Assembly (NCBI RefSeq): GCF_001650345.1
Contig: NZ_LVHF01000033.1
Span: 930,001-994,000, forward strand
Direction: 5' to 3'
DNA: 64,000 nucleotides
Source of the DNA: Photobacterium jeanii
GTDB lineage: Bacteria; Pseudomonadota; Gammaproteobacteria; Enterobacterales; Vibrionaceae
Below, one piece after another: positions 43,786 through 52,275 of this stretch. Every line of letters starts with the position of its first letter. Position 1 is the stretch's first letter. The notes under the pieces were generated by a model. It searched no databases. It was not told the origin of the DNA and saw nothing but the letters and a program-made list of their open reading frames with translations. Both the position numbers and the translations under genes were made by a program.

Positions 43786-44388
43786 ATGACCAATAATTCA
43801 GAACCTGACTCGAAACAAGATGCGATTTCTGGCGCTGACAAAAAATCAGCGAAAGATGAAATAGCAAGTCACCAAAAGTTAGTGCGATATAGCAGTAAAA
43901 TGCAGTTTTTTATGGTGACTTTCGCTTTTAACGTATTTTGGGTGTTTGCGGTATGGGGGCAATATCGCTTTATTTATTTCCTTGTTGCGATGCTACTGGC
44001 AACTTGGTGGTTTTTTTCTGTTAATGGTCGTTTTGTCGTATCAGCGAGCTTAGTGGGTATCGCTATGGACTTTGCCCTCAGCGGCTTAGGATTCTACCAC
44101 TTTCAAGATACCTTGTTCCCGTTATGGCTGGCTTTGTTATGGCTTGGGTTTACAACTTTTGTTTGGATAATCAGAAAAGTAATCCAATCATACTCATCCA
44201 ACGTACTACTTATTATAGGAAGTGTTGGTGGTATGTTGAGTTACATCGCAGGTAATAGATTACAAGCGGTTGAGTGGCCGCTGGGCTGGGTAAATACGGC
44301 TGTAATGGTTGCTTTGTGTTGGCTGGTTTTTTCATACATCTTACTGACGCTTCTGAGTGTGTTTTCAGCATCTCAGAGGTCATCATGA
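43786..44388 (+). CDS. DUF2878 membrane protein
   Basis: A 200-residue protein with a polar N-terminus and about six membrane segments (FFMVTFAFNVFWVFAVWG onward). DUF2878 is found in the same gene set in many Vibrio and Shewanella. CAGGAG precedes the ATG. Its stop overlaps the start of the next gene (ATGA). Function unknown. Confidence 0.87.
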   Translation: MTNNSEPDSKQDAISGADKKSAKDEIASHQKLVRYSSKMQFFMVTFAFNVFWVFAVWGQYRFIYFLVAMLLATWWFFSVNGRFVVSASLVGIAMDFALSGLGFYHFQDTLFPLWLALLWLGFTTFVWIIRKVIQSYSSNVLLIIGSVGGMLSYIAGNRLQAVEWPLGWVNTAVMVALCWLVFSYILLTLLSVFSASQRSS

Positions 44389-44921
44389 AGCCTTTATTAA
44401 TAATTAGCCTGCTACTTTCATCAATAACATTTACCGCGAGTGCAAATCCAATAGGGAGCACGCCCAATTGGCTTTCTTGGCAATCAGTTGGTTATGCACA
44501 ATTGTCTTGGGGTCCGTGGGATATCTATCAGTCTGAGTTACGAACGCCAAATGGACAGTATCTTGGCGACAATCAACCTTTAGCTTTGGTGATTCGCTAC
44601 CAACGAGATATTGATAAAGACGACTTGCTTGAAGCTACCGATGACCAATGGAAACACCTTGGTGTGAGTCTTGCGCTACGTCAGCAATGGTTAGCAAAGT
44701 TAGATGCGATTTGGCCTGACGTGAAAGAAGGAGATCGATTGATCTTCGAACTAAATGGCAACCAAGGAACTTTCTATTTTGATGGGCAAACCCAAATAGG
44801 TATTCAGCAATTAGGGCAATTACCTACAGGCAAGATGGCGGCAGCCTTTATTGATATTTGGTTATCGCCTCAAACCGCCTATCCAAAATTAAGAAAGCAG
44901 TTAATTGGTCAGTCGTCATAA
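44385..44921 (+). CDS. Exported chalcone-isomerase-like protein
   Basis: A 178-residue protein with signal peptide (LLIISLLLSSITFTASA) and a chalcone-isomerase-fold domain (VGYAQLSWGPWDIYQSELRT, FIDIWLSPQTAYPKLRKQLIG). The bacterial members are not flavonoid enzymes; the fold binds fatty acids in plant relatives, fitting a lipid-related cluster. The start at 44385 overlaps the DUF2878 stop; the frame extends upstream without support. Confidence 0.87.
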   Translation: MKPLLIISLLLSSITFTASANPIGSTPNWLSWQSVGYAQLSWGPWDIYQSELRTPNGQYLGDNQPLALVIRYQRDIDKDDLLEATDDQWKHLGVSLALRQQWLAKLDAIWPDVKEGDRLIFELNGNQGTFYFDGQTQIGIQQLGQLPTGKMAAAFIDIWLSPQTAYPKLRKQLIGQSS

Positions 44922-44937
44922 TTACAATAAGTGAATT

Positions 44938-44967
44938 GCCAAGTGTCAGTGACGCTGTCACTTGGCT
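44938..44967 (+). terminator. Hairpin between the chalcone-isomerase-like and DUF3833 genes
   Basis: GCCAAGTG pairs with CACTTGGC with further pairing inside, followed by TTTAAAAG. The following gene is on the same strand with a good ribosome site, so it may be a partial terminator. Confidence 0.5.
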
Positions 44968-44983
44968 TTAAAAGGGAAAGCCA

Positions 44984-45580
44984 ATGCCAACGTCTTCGTC
45001 AACGCAAAAAACACAATCCGGGCTAATTTCAAATTTTCAAAAGTCACTGCTAAGAAGCATTCAATTTTCCTTCGCCTCAGCGACACTCTTTGTGATTACC
45101 GCTTGCTCTCATTCGATTGCTGATTATCAAGACACAGATCCTGAATTTGCCCTGTTTGAATTTTTTGAAGGAGAGGTGTTGGCATGGGGGATGTTACAAG
45201 ATCGAAGCGGTCAGCAGACACGTCGATTTGAAGTACAAATCCAAGGGGAAATTCAAGGACAACTTCTGACGCTTACCGAAGACTTTGTCTTTGATGATGG
45301 TGAAAAGCAACAGCGGATCTGGAAAATCACTGCTCGTGCTGATGGAACCTATATCGGTGAAGCTGACGATGTCATTGGTGAGGCAAACGGCGTTGTTTCA
45401 GGTAATGCGCTTCATTGGCAATATGTGTTACGCGTGCCTGTGGATGATACAACTTACGACATCAGCTTTGATGACTGGATGTTCCGCCAAGACGACAAAC
45501 GGATGTTTAATGTCGCCACCATGTCTAAGTTTGGAGTTAATGTGGGCAAAGTGACGCTGTTCTTTGAAAAGCAAGAATAA
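44984..45580 (+). CDS. DUF3833 lipoprotein
   Basis: A 198-residue protein with a lipoprotein-type signal (SFASATLFVITACS) and the DUF3833 domain (FEFFEGEVLAWGMLQDRSG, FVFDDGEKQQRIWKI, DDWMFRQDDKRMFNVATMSKFG). Last gene of the cluster; GGGAAAG precedes the ATG. Its stop lies only seven bases from the stop of the convergent OLD-nuclease gene, with no room for a shared terminator. Confidence 0.88.
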   Translation: MPTSSSTQKTQSGLISNFQKSLLRSIQFSFASATLFVITACSHSIADYQDTDPEFALFEFFEGEVLAWGMLQDRSGQQTRRFEVQIQGEIQGQLLTLTEDFVFDDGEKQQRIWKITARADGTYIGEADDVIGEANGVVSGNALHWQYVLRVPVDDTTYDISFDDWMFRQDDKRMFNVATMSKFGVNVGKVTLFFEKQE

Positions 45581-45587
45581 GTGCGAC

Positions 45588-47288
45588 TTAGCCCAACCCT
45601 CGAGACATCGCGACGATACGTTTTAAAATCCAGCGGATTAACAAGGGTATTTTTTCTTGTCCGTGTTCATCTGAATACGCCACCATCGCAAGGGCAACAT
45701 CTGGTTTTGCGTACCGTTTTAATGCGCGGTGAATAATTTTCTTCGGCGGCATTGGTGCGTCATCCGGTACCTTAGCAAGGTGGCGGAATAGAGGCTCGTA
45801 GCCATTGTTAAACAGGAAATGCTCTATATCGCGGTCGGGCAATACGGTCAAGCGGTGGCGCTCTGCATCATTCCCCAACATGCTACGCACGGTATCACCG
45901 TAGCGGCGCCCAGCCATATCACCATCAGAGACTAAGTGCCATTCAATCCCCATACAGCGTGCGACTTTGATCAAGGGACGCAATCCACTTTGGGCAAACT
46001 CTAAAATATGCACGCCTTCTGCTGCAAAGTGGTAACCACATAACTGTGCTAATTCGTTAAATAACCAGACTTCAGTTTCACCTTCGACTAATAACCAAGC
46101 GCGGGCAAACAGGGCACTTGGTCGATGAAGACGAATATGAAAAGACACCCGCCGAGTTTCATCTTTCGATAACGTGGTTGGTGTAAGCGAATGAGGTTGG
46201 GTTTTATCAGGCTCACGGATCAATTTCTTGATGCTGTGAATCGGCACAATCGAGATCAGTTCAGAACTATTTGTGGTGAGAATTTTCTGCATCGGCATTT
46301 TTTCAATGAATGCCCATGCTTGATGCAAAATAGTTGGGTGTAAACGCCCCTCGGGATCTTCCAATACCATAATGGGACGTGAGATTCGCTTCAGTTCAAC
46401 AGGGCCGCGAGCACGAATATACGAGTTGAGTAACCCCATCAGTACTAAGCGGCTTTGTTTCGTCATTTGTGGGTGGCTTAGTTGTTCTAGCGGGTTCGTG
46501 CTGTACTGGCTAAAGCTTGGGAAATGTGCGCGGTTGAATTTTTCACTTCGATTATGGGGGGTGAATGCAAAGTAGTGATCGACCAGTGAACGAAGGGCAT
46601 TGATACTACTTTTAATCTCACCCGCATTAACATGACCTGGTTTGGTCATTAAGCGGCGGCAAGTGTTATCAAGCCGTTTTTCAATACGCCCATTCGTTGG
46701 GCGTAACTCTTTCGTGCTCTCTTTACCGGTGTTTTTGGCTGTGCTTTTGCTGCCATTGGTTTGATTTTTAGCAGCAGGAAGGTCGAGATTCGTGTCGCGT
46801 AAGCGTCGCGCATCTCGAATACGAACAACGGGGTGAAGTACCATCAGTTGCTTGACGAGCTTGTCCGTATTGTCGCATTGGATTCTCTCACCTTTGCGAT
46901 TTAAAAAGTCTCTACTAGTGATGACTTTATCGTCCTGAATCGAACTGGTGATTTGATAATACAGGTGTCGCATTCCATCTTTTTTTACCCAAAGTGGGGC
47001 AAAAGCGCGATATCGACGGGCTTTATATTCCGATGGATAGTCTTCATACCAGTGCAACACAATATGCAACTGGTTCATCTTTTCATGACCGGCCGCATAA
47101 TCGACGTGAAAGTCGGAAAACTTAAAGGTGTAGAGTGATGCATCGGGTGGTAAAGCAATACTGAGTGCGTCTAATAAGGTTGATTTACCCCATGCATTTT
47201 CACCAATCAACACTGTGAGTTCGTCAAAGGTTAACGACATGCGTTTGATGCCACGAAAGCCTGAAATTTCAATGCGTTCAAGATGCAT
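45588..47288 (-). CDS. ybjD: YbjD-type OLD-family ATPase/Toprim nuclease
   Basis: A 566-residue protein close to E. coli YbjD (DUF2813). The N-terminal ABC-like ATPase has Walker A GENAWGKST and a composite site with VLEDPEGRLHP. The C-terminal Toprim region has LLVEGETEVWLF and LVSDGDMAGRR. OLD-family enzymes are ATP-dependent nucleases; some are phage-defence or phage-borne, but YbjD is a chromosomal housekeeping version of unclear role. I start at ATG 47288 (GGAG upstream); a GTG two codons earlier is in frame. Confidence 0.9.
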   Translation of the reverse strand: MHLERIEISGFRGIKRMSLTFDELTVLIGENAWGKSTLLDALSIALPPDASLYTFKFSDFHVDYAAGHEKMNQLHIVLHWYEDYPSEYKARRYRAFAPLWVKKDGMRHLYYQITSSIQDDKVITSRDFLNRKGERIQCDNTDKLVKQLMVLHPVVRIRDARRLRDTNLDLPAAKNQTNGSKSTAKNTGKESTKELRPTNGRIEKRLDNTCRRLMTKPGHVNAGEIKSSINALRSLVDHYFAFTPHNRSEKFNRAHFPSFSQYSTNPLEQLSHPQMTKQSRLVLMGLLNSYIRARGPVELKRISRPIMVLEDPEGRLHPTILHQAWAFIEKMPMQKILTTNSSELISIVPIHSIKKLIREPDKTQPHSLTPTTLSKDETRRVSFHIRLHRPSALFARAWLLVEGETEVWLFNELAQLCGYHFAAEGVHILEFAQSGLRPLIKVARCMGIEWHLVSDGDMAGRRYGDTVRSMLGNDAERHRLTVLPDRDIEHFLFNNGYEPLFRHLAKVPDDAPMPPKKIIHRALKRYAKPDVALAMVAYSDEHGQEKIPLLIRWILKRIVAMSRGLG

Positions 47289-47484
47289 AGGCACTCCAAC
47301 GTTATAGCGTAATTCATCTATAAATAAAGATTACATGACAAAGCAGGAAAAAATGGGCGCAGTAATCACAAATAGAAAAATTAACTGAATCTCAATGGGT
47401 TAGCTTTTTAGTTGGGATTGAGCGTAAGGACCACGATTGCTATTATCTGCCAACAAAAATAAAACAATGCATTTGGAGTGTCAG

Positions 47485-47880
47485 ATGGCGAAAATTATTC
47501 ATAGCATGGTACGTGTGCGCGATTTAGAAAAATCGTTGAGCTTCTATAAGCAAGCGTTAGATTTAGATATCGCTGAACAGCTTGATTTTGAAGGTTTTTC
47601 ATTGGTTTACTTACGTAACGATGAAAACGACATGGAGCTTGAGCTAACTTGGAACGAAGGTACTGAAGAGCCATATACTCACGGTACTGGCTATGGTCAC
47701 ATTGCTGTAGCAGTAGATGACTTAGAAGCTGAGCATCAAAAATTGACAGAATTCGGTTACGAGCCTGCGGAAATTAAAGAATTTTTCCGTGAAGGTGAAT
47801 TGCTAGCCAAGTTCTTCTTTGTTCAAGACCCTGATGGTTACAAAATTGAATTCTTGTGGCGTCATGGTCGTTACCAGTAA
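47485..47880 (+). CDS. GloA-like glyoxalase I / VOC protein
   Basis: A 131-residue vicinal-oxygen-chelate protein. The metal ligands are in the expected places: His in KIIHSMVRV, Glu in MELELT, His in YGHIAVAV, Glu in GYKIEFL. This is the pattern of lactoylglutathione lyase, which detoxifies methylglyoxal. It is shorter and more divergent than GloA at the C-terminus, so it may be a paralogue. GGAG precedes the ATG at 47485; the frame is open 16 codons further upstream. Confidence 0.85.
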   Translation: MAKIIHSMVRVRDLEKSLSFYKQALDLDIAEQLDFEGFSLVYLRNDENDMELELTWNEGTEEPYTHGTGYGHIAVAVDDLEAEHQKLTEFGYEPAEIKEFFREGELLAKFFFVQDPDGYKIEFLWRHGRYQ

Positions 47881-47920
47881 GCATAAATGTTAAGTTGCTG
47901 ACATAGCTAGCTTTATACTG

Positions 47921-47954
47921 AATAGGCAGTGGTTAAAATCACTGCCTATTTTCG
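47921..47954. terminator. Bidirectional terminator
   Basis: aataggcagtg (47921-47931) pairs perfectly with cactgcctatt (47940-47950) and runs into TTTTCG on plus. The right arm includes the stop codon of the minus-strand YeeE/YedE gene. Confidence 0.8.
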
Positions 47955-48880
47955 TTATGAGGCATATGCGATGAAATCTTATGCTTTAAGCGACGAAGTC
48001 CCATCCCGCAGCTAATCCCTACAATAATCATTGCGATGCTTGCAGCACCTGCAGGTGAGAAAGACGGCAATGCTAGTAATAGCTGCGAATCATTTCCTCC
48101 AAGTGCCAGCGAAGCACCGATGCCCATGATGAGACCTGCAATCATGTGTTTAGCCAGTTGGCTGGGGCGCAGTTCAAATTTAGTTAGACTAAGGCGTGAT
48201 TTTGCACCGAGCGCCATGCCAACAATGAGACAAGCAATAACAAGAAAGCGTTGTAGAGATGGAATAAAAGAATTATCTCTGTGCACTAGCGTAGCGGTAA
48301 GGTCTTTTAATAGTTGGCTAGGTGACCATTCGGGTAACAACCACGTTAAGATGCTGGCAAGAATGCCGAAGAGAACGATGCCGAGCAAGATCGCTCGTTT
48401 TTCTGGTGGAACAATAAAGAAAATGCCGCAAATTAAAATAAACAACATGACGATTACGGCTGCAGATGGTGTGCTTAGTGACGCCAGCGACGTATAGCTA
48501 AGGTTATGAGGTGTGGCGGTCAGAATGCACCAGCCAATGATCCAGCCAGCAACGGTTGCCAGCATATAATAATGGCCCTTTGCGAGTTTACTTATGGTTG
48601 AGACACTGCATCCTTTATTGATGGCAGCACCTAAGCCAAATAAGAACCCACCAAGAAGAAAAGCAGGGCTGATGGTGAAACGCTGTTGAGTTAGTCCTTC
48701 TGGTATTGCTGCGCCTGTCGGCAATATAAGCCAAAACCAAAAGCCACACAGTAAGATGGTCAGCAAAAAGCCAGGGCGTTTTGCCCATAATTCTTGTGTG
48801 CCTCGAACCATACAGAGCCCAGTTCTTTGGGCGAGAAATCCAACCATCAATGCCAATAACAAGGTAGCGATGTAAACCAC
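47939..48880 (-). CDS. YeeE/YedE-family sulfur-compound transporter
   Basis: A 313-residue membrane protein with about nine segments and the conserved cysteines of the family in GLCMVRG and NKGCSVSTI. YeeE (TsuA) imports thiosulfate through such cysteine-lined constrictions; this longer single-chain form is probably related in function, but the substrate is inferred. Start is GTG with AAGG upstream. No sulfur-relay (TusA-like) gene is adjacent. Confidence 0.85.
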   Translation of the reverse strand: MVYIATLLLALMVGFLAQRTGLCMVRGTQELWAKRPGFLLTILLCGFWFWLILPTGAAIPEGLTQQRFTISPAFLLGGFLFGLGAAINKGCSVSTISKLAKGHYYMLATVAGWIIGWCILTATPHNLSYTSLASLSTPSAAVIVMLFILICGIFFIVPPEKRAILLGIVLFGILASILTWLLPEWSPSQLLKDLTATLVHRDNSFIPSLQRFLVIACLIVGMALGAKSRLSLTKFELRPSQLAKHMIAGLIMGIGASLALGGNDSQLLLALPSFSPAGAASIAMIIVGISCGMGLRRLKHKISSHMPHNENRQ

Positions 48881-49016
48881 GAGCAGGCCTTTATTACGGT
48901 AAATCTAAATTATAGTTATTGGCTGTAAGGTACAGATTAGAGTGAGGTTACTGTGAAAGTCATAAAGGTTGAAGAAGGCTGCTGAAATATGAGTTCGTAG
49001 GAAAATAAAGTGAATA

Positions 49017-49045
49017 CGCCACAGCGCTAAATGAGCCCTGTGGCG
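49017..49045 (-). terminator. Hairpin after the M48 protease gene
   Basis: cgccacag (49017-49024) pairs with ctgtggcg (49038-49045); on minus it is followed by TATTCACTTTATTTT. Confidence 0.6.
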
Positions 49046-49058
49046 TGAAAATAACTCA

Positions 49059-49862
49059 CTATGACCTTAAAGCATCACAGTTGGGTTTAGATGGATCGTA
49101 AGCGGGTAATTCGGTAATGCCTTCTTTAAGATCGTCAATACGAGTGTCGTGAGAAGGGTGAGTTGAGAGTAACTCTGGTGGTTGCTGACCGTTGGAGGCT
49201 TTAGCCATGTTTTTCCATAACTCAACACTTTGGTACGGATCAAATCCGGCTTCTGCCATGAGTTTTAAACCAATAATATCGGACTCAGATTCTTGTGCGC
49301 GTCCGTATGGCATTAAGATCCCATATTGAACACCCAGCCCAAGTCCAGCCATTGCCGCGTCTCCGTATTGCTGTCCGCCAAGGGCAATACTCGAAATTTG
49401 TAAGCCAGCATTAGCAAGTTGTGACCGAGATAAACGTTCGTTACTGTGCTGTGCTAATACATGTCCGATTTCATGGCCAATCACAGTGGCAAGTTGATCT
49501 TGGTTGGTGGCGACATTAAGTAAGCCGGTATAAACCCCGATTTTGCCACCCGGTAGGGCAAAAGCATTGATTTGTTTGCTTTCAAAAACCACCACTTCCC
49601 ATTTATCAAAGCCTGGTTGCGGACCAACTTTCGCGGTGATCGCATCGGTGACACATTGAACATAACGCTGTTTCTTGGTGTCGGTACTGATTTTTTCTTG
49701 CTGTTTTAGTTGTTCAAAAGATTGTGCGCCGAGTTGAGACATGTCTTGCTCGGAAAATAACAAGACCTGCTGGCGTCCTGTTGGTGAGCTAGAGCAACCA
49801 CTTAACAAAAACACACTGCTAGCAATAATGCTACTGAGCAGTAATTTAGAACAATGACGCAT
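49059..49862 (-). CDS. M48-family metallopeptidase lipoprotein
   Basis: A 267-residue lipoprotein (lipobox LLSGC, Cys23) with zinc motif HEIGHVLAQH and a downstream EsesD third ligand region (AQESESDIIGLKLMAEAGFDP), then the THPSHDTRI signature. It resembles LoiP/YcaL, periplasmic outer-membrane-facing proteases that degrade misfolded envelope proteins. Monocistronic. Confidence 0.92.
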   Translation of the reverse strand: MRHCSKLLLSSIIASSVFLLSGCSSSPTGRQQVLLFSEQDMSQLGAQSFEQLKQQEKISTDTKKQRYVQCVTDAITAKVGPQPGFDKWEVVVFESKQINAFALPGGKIGVYTGLLNVATNQDQLATVIGHEIGHVLAQHSNERLSRSQLANAGLQISSIALGGQQYGDAAMAGLGLGVQYGILMPYGRAQESESDIIGLKLMAEAGFDPYQSVELWKNMAKASNGQQPPELLSTHPSHDTRIDDLKEGITELPAYDPSKPNCDALRS

Positions 49863-50038
49863 CGCGATACTCCATTCGCAGGTGTGAGAGGTCAGTTTGA
49901 CCAGATATTACGTATATAGGGTGTTTTCACTTGCTATAAGTATGAAGCATGACAGCCTGAATTGAAAAGTAGGCAAAAAAGGCTTTTCGTCATCATTCGA
50001 TAGGGATTAAGATCAGTTTCAAAGTTTAAGGAGAAATC

Positions 50039-50467
50039 ATGGCAATTTGGCATAAAAAGATAGACTTAGATGCACTGAATAAAAGCTCTGAAAACACCTT
50101 GGTCGAGCACTTAGGCATTCGCTATACCCAGTTTGATGACAACAGTCTGTCAGCAACCATGCCTGTCGATAAACGTACTCATCAACCTTTTGGTATGTTG
50201 CATGGCGGCGCATCGGTTGTGTTGGCTGAAACCTTGGGGTCAGTTGCGGCAAACTTATGTGTAGATGAAGGCCGTTATTGTGTTGGCCTTGATATTAACG
50301 CCAATCATATACGCCCAATGCGTACTGGTTTCGTTACAGGAACAACTACACCACTTCATATCGGTATGACGACACAAGTGTGGCAAATAGAACTAAAAGA
50401 CGAACGCGACCGTTTGGTTTGTACCAGTCGTATTACCATGGCGGTAATGGGAAAGAATAAAGGTTAA
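50039..50467 (+). CDS. menI: Hotdog thioesterase, MenI type
   Basis: A 142-residue hotdog-fold enzyme nearly collinear with E. coli MenI/YdiI (SATMPVDKRTHQPFGMLHGGASVVLAETLGSVA has the catalytic Glu). It hydrolyses 1,4-dihydroxy-2-naphthoyl-CoA in menaquinone synthesis and other acyl-CoAs. AAGGAG precedes the ATG at ideal spacing. No men genes lie nearby, so the general thioesterase role remains possible. Confidence 0.9.
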   Translation: MAIWHKKIDLDALNKSSENTLVEHLGIRYTQFDDNSLSATMPVDKRTHQPFGMLHGGASVVLAETLGSVAANLCVDEGRYCVGLDINANHIRPMRTGFVTGTTTPLHIGMTTQVWQIELKDERDRLVCTSRITMAVMGKNKG

Positions 50468-50492
50468 TCGTTCTTTATATTTGTAAGAAGAC

Positions 50493-50533
50493 AAAGTCAG
50501 TATTCATCAGTGATCATGAATACTGACTTTTTG
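50493..50533. terminator. Bidirectional terminator
   Basis: A perfect 15-bp stem (50493-50507 with 50516-50530, arm aaagtcagtattcat) ends in a T stretch on plus and lies between convergent genes. Confidence 0.88.
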
Positions 50534-50544
50534 ATTGAAGCTGG

Positions 50545-51657
50545 TTAACGCTTAGCTGCGGTTTTACTGTTACGGCGTCGAAAAACGCTAAGTAATCCTA
50601 ATGTGATTAAACCGAAAAGGGATGTGCTACCACCGCTGTCTTCGTCACCTGATGATGGGATAGGTACCACAGGATCTTTAGGGGCAGTTGAGTAATCGGC
50701 TTTAAAAGGATCGATATTGAAAGTCGAAGCTGATGGTAGCTTTTCGCCAATTTGAGTTTCAACCCAAGTAATGTAGTTGCTGACTTGAGTGTAAACAGCA
50801 GCTTCGGTGGTGCCACACTCTCGTTTGCCATAACTTACAATACCAATTAGGCGTAAACCTTTATCTGAATCACTGATATGTTGTGGGTCTTGCCATACCA
50901 ACGGGCCTCCCGAATCACCAAAACATGAGTCAGTCGCAAGGGCAGGATCTGGTGAGTTAGTGCAGATGACTTTTTCATGAGGAAGTGATGACCAATCGCG
51001 ATCGCAAATATTATCTGGAACCCCAGTTAATAGTGTTTGTTTAAGAATATTGGTCGAGCTGTTATCTGGATCGCGACCATCCGTAGAGCCCCAACCCGAA
51101 GTAAGTAAATAGGCATCACGTTTTTGATTCTCAACCCACTTGCTTGCTATTACGTTATCTAATTCCTTTTGTTTGTTGCCTTGCAGCAATTGTATCGCTG
51201 TGTTTTCCGGGAATTTGGTATCGTTATTGCCATCAAACTTATCTTTAATTTTAAGCAAGGCAATATCATCGTGACGGTAGTCGGTTAAATAGCCAGGGTG
51301 GACAATTACCTTTGATACCGTGTAATTACTTCCTTTGGTGTTATCCATGATATTTTCAGCATGTGCGAAAATGTTCACTTGATCCGGTGTATTGATAACC
51401 TTTGTGTCTTTATTAATGACACAGTGAGCAGCCGTTAGTACCCATTGGTTGTTAATGATGGTACCGCCACAAACAAAGTTAACAGAAACCTGCCAAGGCA
51501 AACTGTCGGAAGGTGTAGTAATGCCGTTAATAATTTTGGGCATCATGACAGGAATTGTGTCTGTTACGGTGTTGCTGGCTGCTGCGGTTCCAGTGCAAGC
51601 AGAAAGTACGAGTGCAAGCGCAATGTTGTGAGAAGCCACAATCTTATTTTTATTCAT
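50545..51657 (-). CDS. Trypsin-like serine protease with GlyGly-CTERM sorting signal
   Basis: A 370-residue exported S1 protease. A signal peptide is followed by KIINGITTPSDSLPW, the catalytic His in VLTAAHCV, the Asp in DDIALLKI and the Ser in CFGDSGGPLVW. The C-terminus has a Gly-rich GSGGSTSLFG-like turn, a hydrophobic helix and RRRNSK, which is the GlyGly-CTERM signal removed by rhombosortase before type II secretion, as in Vibrio cholerae VesA/B/C. I use the internal ATG at 51657, which starts the signal peptide; 51690 is possible. Confidence 0.9.
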   Translation of the reverse strand: MNKNKIVASHNIALALVLSACTGTAAASNTVTDTIPVMMPKIINGITTPSDSLPWQVSVNFVCGGTIINNQWVLTAAHCVINKDTKVINTPDQVNIFAHAENIMDNTKGSNYTVSKVIVHPGYLTDYRHDDIALLKIKDKFDGNNDTKFPENTAIQLLQGNKQKELDNVIASKWVENQKRDAYLLTSGWGSTDGRDPDNSSTNILKQTLLTGVPDNICDRDWSSLPHEKVICTNSPDPALATDSCFGDSGGPLVWQDPQHISDSDKGLRLIGIVSYGKRECGTTEAAVYTQVSNYITWVETQIGEKLPSASTFNIDPFKADYSTAPKDPVVPIPSSGDEDSGGSTSLFGLITLGLLSVFRRRNSKTAAKR

Positions 51658-51962
51658 GATGGAATGCTTAAATGGTATATAAGCAATCAATTATCCGTAT
51701 AAATTACATGGTGGTGGTCGGATGAGTTTACTTATTAATCCTATTAGTCATGGGGGATGCTCAAAATTGTGCAGAGCATCAAATTGCGTTGCTGTATCAG
51801 TTCCTTTTTGATGGCTTAGATGAACATAAAGAACAATGATATCAAAAACGCCAACTGAGATTGGTTAATGTTAGAATGCACGGCATATGGCGCTTTGCGT
51901 AGTGCTTAGCAGCGTATTTCTCGTTAGCGCCAAGCTTTAACAGTAGTAATAAGGAAACCATA
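51658..51962. other. Divergent intergenic region
   Basis: A 305-base gap between the protease (minus) and the DUF3389 gene (plus). It contains a 7-bp hairpin, gatgctc (51756-51762) with gagcatc (51774-51780), without a U-run. No ORF or certain promoter. Confidence 0.5.
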
Positions 51963-52196
51963 GTGATCATTAACTTTTCAACTGGAAAAATCATTGCCAA
52001 TCAGCATGAGATTGTTGTTCGACTTGATGGCGAGGCGCGAGTCACCATGCAGGCGCAGGTTGATGAAGTCACTTTGATTGGTGGTGCTAATGTGATCACC
52101 GCAACGGGGAGTGGGCTGCAATGGTCTATTCGCCTCGATAATGCAGAGCAATTAGAAGCACTCGCCACTGAAATTGGTATAGCGATTAAAGCTTAA
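51963..52196 (+). CDS. DUF3389 protein
   Basis: A 77-residue protein (FSTGKIIANQHEIVVRLDG, VTLIGGANVITATGSGLQWSIRLDN), matching the small DUF3389 family that is largely limited to Vibrionaceae and relatives. Start is GTG with TAAGGA upstream. Function unknown. Confidence 0.82.
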   Translation: MIINFSTGKIIANQHEIVVRLDGEARVTMQAQVDEVTLIGGANVITATGSGLQWSIRLDNAEQLEALATEIGIAIKA

Positions 52197-52275
52197 ACAC
52201 TTCCAACCTTACTGGATTGGTATTACCACTTTGAACCACGTAGAATACCCCTGCTAAAAGTAAGGAGTGTAATAC

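Noticed and set aside
45588..47288. Phage-defence OLD (Gabija-type) system
   Set aside because: The protein matches the stand-alone chromosomal YbjD group and has no UvrD-like partner next to it.
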